In this document: piece by piece, positions 51,542-55,212 of the stretch
How positions within the stretch are numbered: the stretch's first letter is position 1
Layout of the letters: each line of letters opens with the position of its first letter
NCBI GenBank assembly: GCA_022769545.1
Contig: JALEJS010000039.1
Span: 1 to 55,212 of the forward strand
Direction of reading: 5' to 3'
DNA length: 55,212 nucleotides
From: Blautia sp.
GTDB lineage: Bacteria > Bacillota > Clostridia > Lachnospirales > Lachnospiraceae
Program-made: the position numbers and the translations under genes
Notes under the pieces: generated by a model
Database searches by the model: none
What the model was told of the DNA's origin: nothing
The model's input: the letters and a program-made list of their open reading frames with translations, nothing else

Positions 51542-51955
51542 ATGTGGTTTGTGTTTGCACTTTTGTCATCAATCTTTGCTGCACTGACATCCATTCTTGC
51601 CAAGGTGGGAATCGACGGGGTGAATTCGAATCTGGCAACGGCAATCCGTACCGTGGTAGTGCTTGTAATGGCGTGGGCGATGGTATTTCTTACAAAGGCT
51701 CAGAGCGGAATCGGAGAGATTTCGAGAAAGAGCTGGCTGTTTCTGATTCTGTCCGGAATGGCCACAGGGGCGTCGTGGCTCTGCTATTATAAGGCGCTGC
51801 AGATGGGACAGGCATCCAAGGTTGTCCCGATCGACAAGCTGAGTGTGGTATTTACGCTGATTCTGGCATTTGTATTTCTGCATGAACAGTGCAGTGTGAA
51901 ATCGGTGATCGGCTGTGTGCTGATCGGAGCAGGAACACTTCTGATGGTTTTGTAA
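51542..51955 (+). CDS. Half-size EamA (DMT) transporter
   Basis: 137 residues with five membrane helices, i.e. a single EamA domain rather than the usual two. FVFALLSSIFAALTSILAKVGIDGVNSNLATAIRT and GASWLCYYKALQMGQASKVVPIDKLSVVFTLILAFVFLHE are canonical. Such proteins act as dimers to move small metabolites. ATG 51542 with GAGGG upstream; an in-frame ATG at 51443 extends the frame without support. Followed by a very strong terminator. Confidence 0.88.
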   Translation: MWFVFALLSSIFAALTSILAKVGIDGVNSNLATAIRTVVVLVMAWAMVFLTKAQSGIGEISRKSWLFLILSGMATGASWLCYYKALQMGQASKVVPIDKLSVVFTLILAFVFLHEQCSVKSVIGCVLIGAGTLLMVL

Positions 51956-51969
51956 AACGCGGCTTCCCC

Positions 51970-52013
51970 ATGGCAGCGATTCCATGCAAGTGATGGAATC
52001 GCTGCCATTTTTG
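51970..52013 (+). terminator. Strong terminator after the EamA gene
   Basis: A perfect 16-bp stem (51970-51985 with 51993-52008), loop of seven, then TTTTT. Confidence 0.95.
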
Positions 52014-52052
52014 TGTATAAGCGTGTTGTCTGTGGGTATGACCGCAGATGAA

Positions 52053-52715
52053 TTATTCGGCATCTTCACTTTCTGCAATTCCAAAGTACTGAAGATCGAT
52101 ACGTTCGACGATATCAGAACCGTCTTTCCAGTATGCATAAAAAGAATCTTCACCGGCGTATACATCTCCTAATCCACGCATTCCACCATCACCTGTTTCG
52201 TAACGTTCCTGGAAATGATAACTGATATAAGAAGAATTTTCAGAGAAAGGTTCGCCGTAAAGTTCCCTGATCTCATCAATTGTCATACCCAGATGGATTC
52301 CGTCTGCAGTTTCAAAATTATTTCCTTCTGCATCCACAAAACTCTGTGTGACATTAACGGCTACTACTTTGAGATCTGCCAGATCAACTCCATTTTCTTC
52401 TGTATCATTCAGTACTTCGAATGATACATATTCCGAACCGCCTTTATAGTAACCGATTGTTCTGGCGTAGGTACTGGAATCCAGTGTGCCGCTTCCAAGA
52501 TCCCAGCCGTTTTGGGTGAAATCGGTCACTTTACATGGAAGGGTATACGTATTATCATTCAGTGTAAATGTGTAGATGTGGGAAACCGGATCTGTTTCCC
52601 CTTCCACAGTTTCCGTGCGGATTTCCGCTGTATCTTCCGTGGATGATTCGGCAAACACAATCTGATTGCCTAACAATGACAGTGCTGCAATGGTAATGAG
52701 AAGCTTTTTCTTCAT
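52053..52715 (-). CDS. Secreted hypothetical protein
   Basis: 220 residues from the start at 52715. KKKLLITIAALSLLGNQIVFA is a typical signal peptide with cleavage near Ala21 (no lipobox). The mature part is acidic: a repeat-free N-terminal domain and a C-terminal BamE/SmpA-like motif GIHLGMTIDEIRELYGEPFS, seen in many small exported proteins. Upstream of the start is an uninterrupted run of nine G (plus-strand C at 52723-52731), which is the only purine-rich ribosome site. No function assigned. Confidence 0.75.
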   Translation of the reverse strand: MKKKLLITIAALSLLGNQIVFAESSTEDTAEIRTETVEGETDPVSHIYTFTLNDNTYTLPCKVTDFTQNGWDLGSGTLDSSTYARTIGYYKGGSEYVSFEVLNDTEENGVDLADLKVVAVNVTQSFVDAEGNNFETADGIHLGMTIDEIRELYGEPFSENSSYISYHFQERYETGDGGMRGLGDVYAGEDSFYAYWKDGSDIVERIDLQYFGIAESEDAE

Positions 52716-52840
52716 AATGATTCCCCCCCCCTGGAATTTTAATTGTTTTCTGTAAAAAGAGAATATCATGGGATAAGAAAAAAAGCAATTTAAAGATAGA
52801 TGCAGGTAGTCCGAAAAGTACTATTTGAATGGAAAATGTA

Positions 52841-52877
52841 AAAGAAAAACAGGGACCTCATTTCTGAGTTCCCTGTT
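52841..52877 (-). terminator. Terminator of the reverse rubrerythrin gene
   Basis: Read on the minus strand, AACAGGGAACTCA pairs with TGAGGTCCCTGTT around a four-base loop, with one G/U mismatch site, followed by TTTTC. Confidence 0.85.
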
Positions 52878-52910
52878 GGAAAGGTCTTATATTTTCAAAG
52901 GCGTTTCAGC

Positions 52911-53453
52911 TTAGCCAAAGTATCTCTCGAGAAGTCCTTTGAATGCTTTTCCGTGGCGAGCTTCGTCGCGTGCCATTTCATGAACGGTGTCATGGATTGC
53001 GTCAAGGTTAGCAGCTTTTGCGCGTTTTGCAAGATCAAATTTACCAGCTGTAGCACCGTTTTCAGCAGCTACACGCATCTCAAGGTTTTTCTTTGTGCTG
53101 TCTGTAACAACTTCGCCAAGAAGTTCAGCAAATTTTGCAGCATGTTCAGCTTCTTCGTAAGCAGCTTTTTCCCAGTAAAGACCGATTTCCGGATATCCTT
53201 CTCTGTGAGCTACACGAGCCATAGCCAGATACATACCAACTTCAGAGCACTCACCTTCAAAGTTTGCTCTAAGATCAGCAAGGATGTCTTCGCTTACGCC
53301 TTTAGCGATTCCAACAACGTGCTCAGCTGCCCAGCTCATTTCAGAATCCTGTTTTGTGAATTTTTCAGCCGGTGCTTTACAGATCGGACATGCTTCCGGT
53401 GCTGCGTCTCCCTCTGCTACATAACCACATACGTTACATACCCATTTTGCCAT
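52911..53453 (-). CDS. Reverse rubrerythrin (rubredoxin domain first)
   Basis: 180 residues. The rubredoxin domain is N-terminal (CNVCGYV...CPICKAP, residues 5-27), then a ferritin-like four-helix bundle with the di-iron ligands in [41 protein letters not shown] and DEARHGKAF. This order is that of reverse rubrerythrins, which reduce peroxide and/or oxygen in anaerobes, with electrons from rubredoxin. AAGGAG upstream of the start. The promoter region carries a 25-base PerR-box palindrome, and perR is the next gene upstream, so it should be peroxide-induced. Confidence 0.95.
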   Translation of the reverse strand: MAKWVCNVCGYVAEGDAAPEACPICKAPAEKFTKQDSEMSWAAEHVVGIAKGVSEDILADLRANFEGECSEVGMYLAMARVAHREGYPEIGLYWEKAAYEEAEHAAKFAELLGEVVTDSTKKNLEMRVAAENGATAGKFDLAKRAKAANLDAIHDTVHEMARDEARHGKAFKGLLERYFG

Positions 53454-53496
53454 AATTTTGTTCTCCTTTTCATATTTTAAGTTTTATTAACTTTTG

Positions 53497-53521
53497 TATA
53501 ATAGTAATGATTACTATTATA
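53497..53521. promoter_or_regulatory. PerR box upstream of the reverse rubrerythrin
   Basis: A perfect 12-1-12 palindrome centred on G53509 (TATAATAGTAAT / ATTACTATTATA). It matches the PerR consensus TTATAATNATTATAA in layout, and overlaps a TATTAT -10 on the minus strand. Confidence 0.88.
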
Positions 53522-53538
53522 AGGTATCACATCTTTAT

Positions 53539-53955
53539 TTATTTGTCAAGCATATTCGCACTTTCAGAAGAAAGCTTCATGCAATCTTCACAAAGACCGG
53601 AAAAATTTGTATTGCAGCTGGAAATGACTCCGGAGAAATGTTCCTTCGTCGTCTGAATAAACTGTTCCAGACCGGTATGATCCAGGTCTATGATCTTGCT
53701 GCAGTTTTTGCAGAGAAAGTGACAGTGCATATCCGTCCGGCCGTCAAAGTGATCTGCCCCTGCAAAATTCGGAAGCTTCTGAATCTCACCGATGTCAGCC
53801 AGAAGGGAAAGATTCCGATAAACAGTGCCGAGACTGATATTTGGATAAACCATCCGGATGTTTTCGTATATAACATCGGCGGTGGGGTGATCTGTTCTTG
53901 TCATCAGAAAATTTTTGATCGCCTCTCTCTGGCGGCTGTATTTCAATGCTGCCAT
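53539..53955 (-). CDS. perR: PerR-type peroxide-responsive Fur-family repressor
   Basis: 138 residues. Winged helix TADVIYENIRMVYPNISLGTVYRNLSLLADIGEI; metal site HFDGRTDMHCHF; two CxxC zinc pairs, CKNC and CEDC. PerR binds Fe or Mn and leaves DNA when His residues are oxidised by peroxide. Two boxes, one in front of rubrerythrin and one in its own promoter, support the PerR rather than Fur reading. AGGAGG site eight bases from the ATG. The Asp/His set looks complete for peroxide sensing. Confidence 0.9.
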   Translation of the reverse strand: MAALKYSRQREAIKNFLMTRTDHPTADVIYENIRMVYPNISLGTVYRNLSLLADIGEIQKLPNFAGADHFDGRTDMHCHFLCKNCSKIIDLDHTGLEQFIQTTKEHFSGVISSCNTNFSGLCEDCMKLSSESANMLDK

Positions 53956-53996
53956 ACAATACCTCCTTTCTGCGTGGATGTGTCAGACAATAATAA

Positions 53997-54011
53997 TGAT
54001 AATGATTATTG
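53997..54011. promoter_or_regulatory. PerR box in the perR promoter
   Basis: An 11-base palindrome ATAATGATTAT at 53999-54009 in a TGATAATGATTATTG context lies 42 bases upstream of the perR start codon; expected autoregulation. Confidence 0.7.
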
Positions 54012-54107
54012 ATATTTGTATATTAATTGATATTTCGACAAAAGTCAAGAGGAAATTCAAGTCGAATGCACATGAGACCTGGCGCGTGATTCTGATGATA
54101 AAACCGG

Positions 54108-54136
54108 TTTACAAATGCCCGGAATTATGGTACTAT
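54108..54136 (+). promoter_or_regulatory. Promoter of the metG T-box leader
   Basis: TTTACA (54108-54113), 17-base spacer, TACTAT (54131-54136); start near 54143. Confidence 0.6.
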
Positions 54137-54142
54137 TTTCTA

Positions 54143-54436
54143 AGTGAAACTCGGAGAAAAAGAGAGTACATTTGCAGACCGCATTACAGAGAGATCCCCG
54201 CGGATCATAACCAAAGGTTCCAAGGCTGAGAGGGATATGCAAGGAGCAGATCGAAGATGGCTTCCGAGAGGCACTGCTGAGAGTCAACAGCTTTAGGCAG
54301 CGACAGGCACGCCTGTTACAGCGTAGAGGTATCACAACGTACCTCCCAAGGTTTCCCCGCGCGAGCCCGGAAACGAACAGAAGTGGTAACACGGGTAATA
54401 CTCGTCTTCTCAGATAATCTGAGGAGACGTTTTTTA
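54143..54436 (+). promoter_or_regulatory. T-box leader of metG
   Basis: Stem I is closed by CTCGGAG (54150-54156) with CTTCCGAG (54261-54268). An AGTA loop-E motif is at 54165-54168, an AGAGAG element near 54188, and a GAAGATGG specifier-loop candidate at 54253-54260 containing ATG (54257-54259), the Met codon. The T-box core is AGAAGTGGTAACACGGG (54379-54395), whose TGGT can pair with an ACCA tRNA end. The downstream terminator overlaps the antiterminator region. Uncharged tRNA-Met should favour readthrough. The specifier register (ATG versus GAT one base earlier) is not certain. Confidence 0.85.
54403..54436 (+). terminator. T-box terminator of metG
   Basis: CGTCTTCTCAGA (54403-54414) pairs with TCTGAGGAGACG (54418-54429), one G-U, loop TAA, then TTTTTT. 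Confidence 0.93.
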
Positions 54437-54529
54437 TTTTCCCCCAACACCAGTTCCTTCCCGCCATGAAGAATTTATGTTTTTCTTCCATAAATAAGGA
54501 GCAATTGTTACCATTTCAAAAATCAGCCT

Positions 54530-54720
54530 GGGAAATTATTTCTCTTTCTATGCATTTGCAGGGATCGTGTAAATCTTAGTGCCTGGAAATCTGCGTTATG
54601 AACAAAAATCTCACTGTTTGAGCGAAGCGAGTTTGAGATTTTTGTGAATGCTTTTAGTAGATTTTCAGACACTTAGAGTTACTAGATCCCGAAACCGCAT
54701 AGAAAGAGAAATAATTTCCC
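54530..54720. repeat. 191-bp foldback element (MITE-like) inside the metG leader
   Basis: Ends are a perfect 24-bp inverted repeat (54530-54553 with 54697-54720). A second, imperfect arm pairs 54561-54594 with 54657-54690, and a 12-bp perfect arm pairs 54602-54613 with 54634-54645 around a loop with GCGAAGC. The whole element folds on itself. No ORF is inside and no clear target-site duplication was seen. It lies between the T-box terminator and metG. Confidence 0.85.
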
Positions 54721-54753
54721 GGGCGTCCACATTAAAAAAGGAGACAATAAACC

Positions 54754-55212
54754 ATGGAAAAACAGAAATATTACATTACCACCGCGATTGCCTACACATC
54801 CGGTAAACCGCACATCGGCAACACCTATGAAGTGGTTTTAGCAGACGCCATCGCCCGCTACAAACGCCAGCAGGGCTACGACGTATTCTTCCAGACGGGA
54901 ACCGACGAACACGGCCAGAAAATCGAATTAAAAGCAGAAGAAGCCGGAATCACCCCAAAAGAATTCGTAGACAACGTATCCGGCGAGATCAAGAGAATCT
55001 GGGATCTGATGAACACATCTTATGACAAATTTATCAGAACCACAGACGAAGACCATGAAAAACAGGTCAAGAAAATCTTCAAAAAAATGTACGCAAAAGG
55101 TGACATCTACAAAGGACACTACGAAGGAATGTACTGCACACCATGTGAATCTTTCTTCACAGAATCCCAGCTCGTAGACGGCAAATGTCCGGACTGCGGC
55201 CGCCCATGCGTA
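54754..55212 (+). CDS. metG: Methionyl-tRNA synthetase (partial, N-terminal part)
   Basis: The first 153 residues are visible; the gene runs past the window end. The class I motif is KPHIGN (HIGH variant) and FFQTGTDEHGQKI follows. The Cys motif CTPCESF...CPDCGRPC shows the zinc-knuckle form. It charges tRNA-Met. AAAAAGGAGACAA is its ribosome site. It is controlled by the T-box leader 54143-54436; a foldback element lies in the leader. Confidence 0.96.
   Translation, partial: MEKQKYYITTAIAYTSGKPHIGNTYEVVLADAIARYKRQQGYDVFFQTGTDEHGQKIELKAEEAGITPKEFVDNVSGEIKRIWDLMNTSYDKFIRTTDEDHEKQVKKIFKKMYAKGDIYKGHYEGMYCTPCESFFTESQLVDGKCPDCGRPCV

Noticed and set aside
1..55212. CRISPR arrays, tRNA or rRNA genes
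   Set aside because: No regularly spaced repeats or cloverleaf/CCA-type sequences were recognised by eye; a tRNAscan or CRISPR finder run would settle it.

Overview
The window looks like a chromosomal segment from a low-to-moderate GC Gram-positive gut anaerobe of the Lachnospiraceae (Blautia/Dorea/Ruminococcus-like). Support for this: strong AGGAGG ribosome sites, sigma-A promoters of the TTGACA/TATAAT type, a CIRCE element, PerR boxes, a T-box and a TPP riboswitch, a reverse rubrerythrin, two-cluster ferredoxin-type aldo/keto reductase, VanW, LicD and YkoFEDC proteins, and the rpmG-secE-nusG-rplK-rplA block with L1-type leaders. The genus is inferred from protein character only. No rRNA, tRNA or CRISPR array was seen.

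Layout. 1-340 is the 3' half of a group II intron whose domain IV is a short hairpin without an ORF. 500-9497 is a mixed block: an iron-sulfur aldo/keto reductase, a decayed GH1 beta-glucosidase tail, a DUF1349 protein, a macro-domain protein next to a von Willebrand A protein, a HAD phosphatase fused to VanW, a membrane-anchored nuclease, a DUF4317-like protein, a membrane XRE regulator and small membrane proteins. 9610-18073 holds glycogen phosphorylase (minus strand), an AraC regulator, an acetyltransferase, an SGNH hydrolase, a large unknown protein, two winged-helix regulators and citrate synthase. 18214-22283 carries an orphan promoter/hairpin unit and the TPP-riboswitch-controlled ykoFEDC thiamine-precursor transporter. 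22345-26676 has CIRCE-controlled hsp20, a DnaJ-like protein, a thioesterase, a DUF445 protein and an MFS transporter. 26608-32929 is an alpha-galactoside locus: AraC regulator, binding protein, two permeases and GH36 alpha-galactosidase.

33073-36909 begins a cell-surface polysaccharide region (ABC-2 exporter pair, polyprenyl-phosphate sugar transferase, GT2). It is interrupted by the ribosomal/transcription block rpmG-secE-nusG-rplK-rplA (37133-39307) and resumes with glf, a D,D-carboxypeptidase and, at 41744-50214, a cluster of a GT2, an acetyltransferase-like protein, LicD, a cytidylyltransferase/aminotransferase fusion, a second LicD-like protein that has lost its acidic motif, an unknown protein and a degenerate TagF-like protein. 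Together these suggest activation and transfer of a small phospho-amine or phospho-alcohol onto a surface glycan, with several members that appear to have lost catalytic residues. This is the most likely place for an undescribed system.

50290-54011 has a Sel1-like protein, a half-size EamA transporter, a secreted protein whose ribosome site is a G9 tract, reverse rubrerythrin and PerR with palindromic PerR boxes. The window ends with a T-box leader, a 191-bp perfect-ended foldback element inside the leader, and the start of metG.
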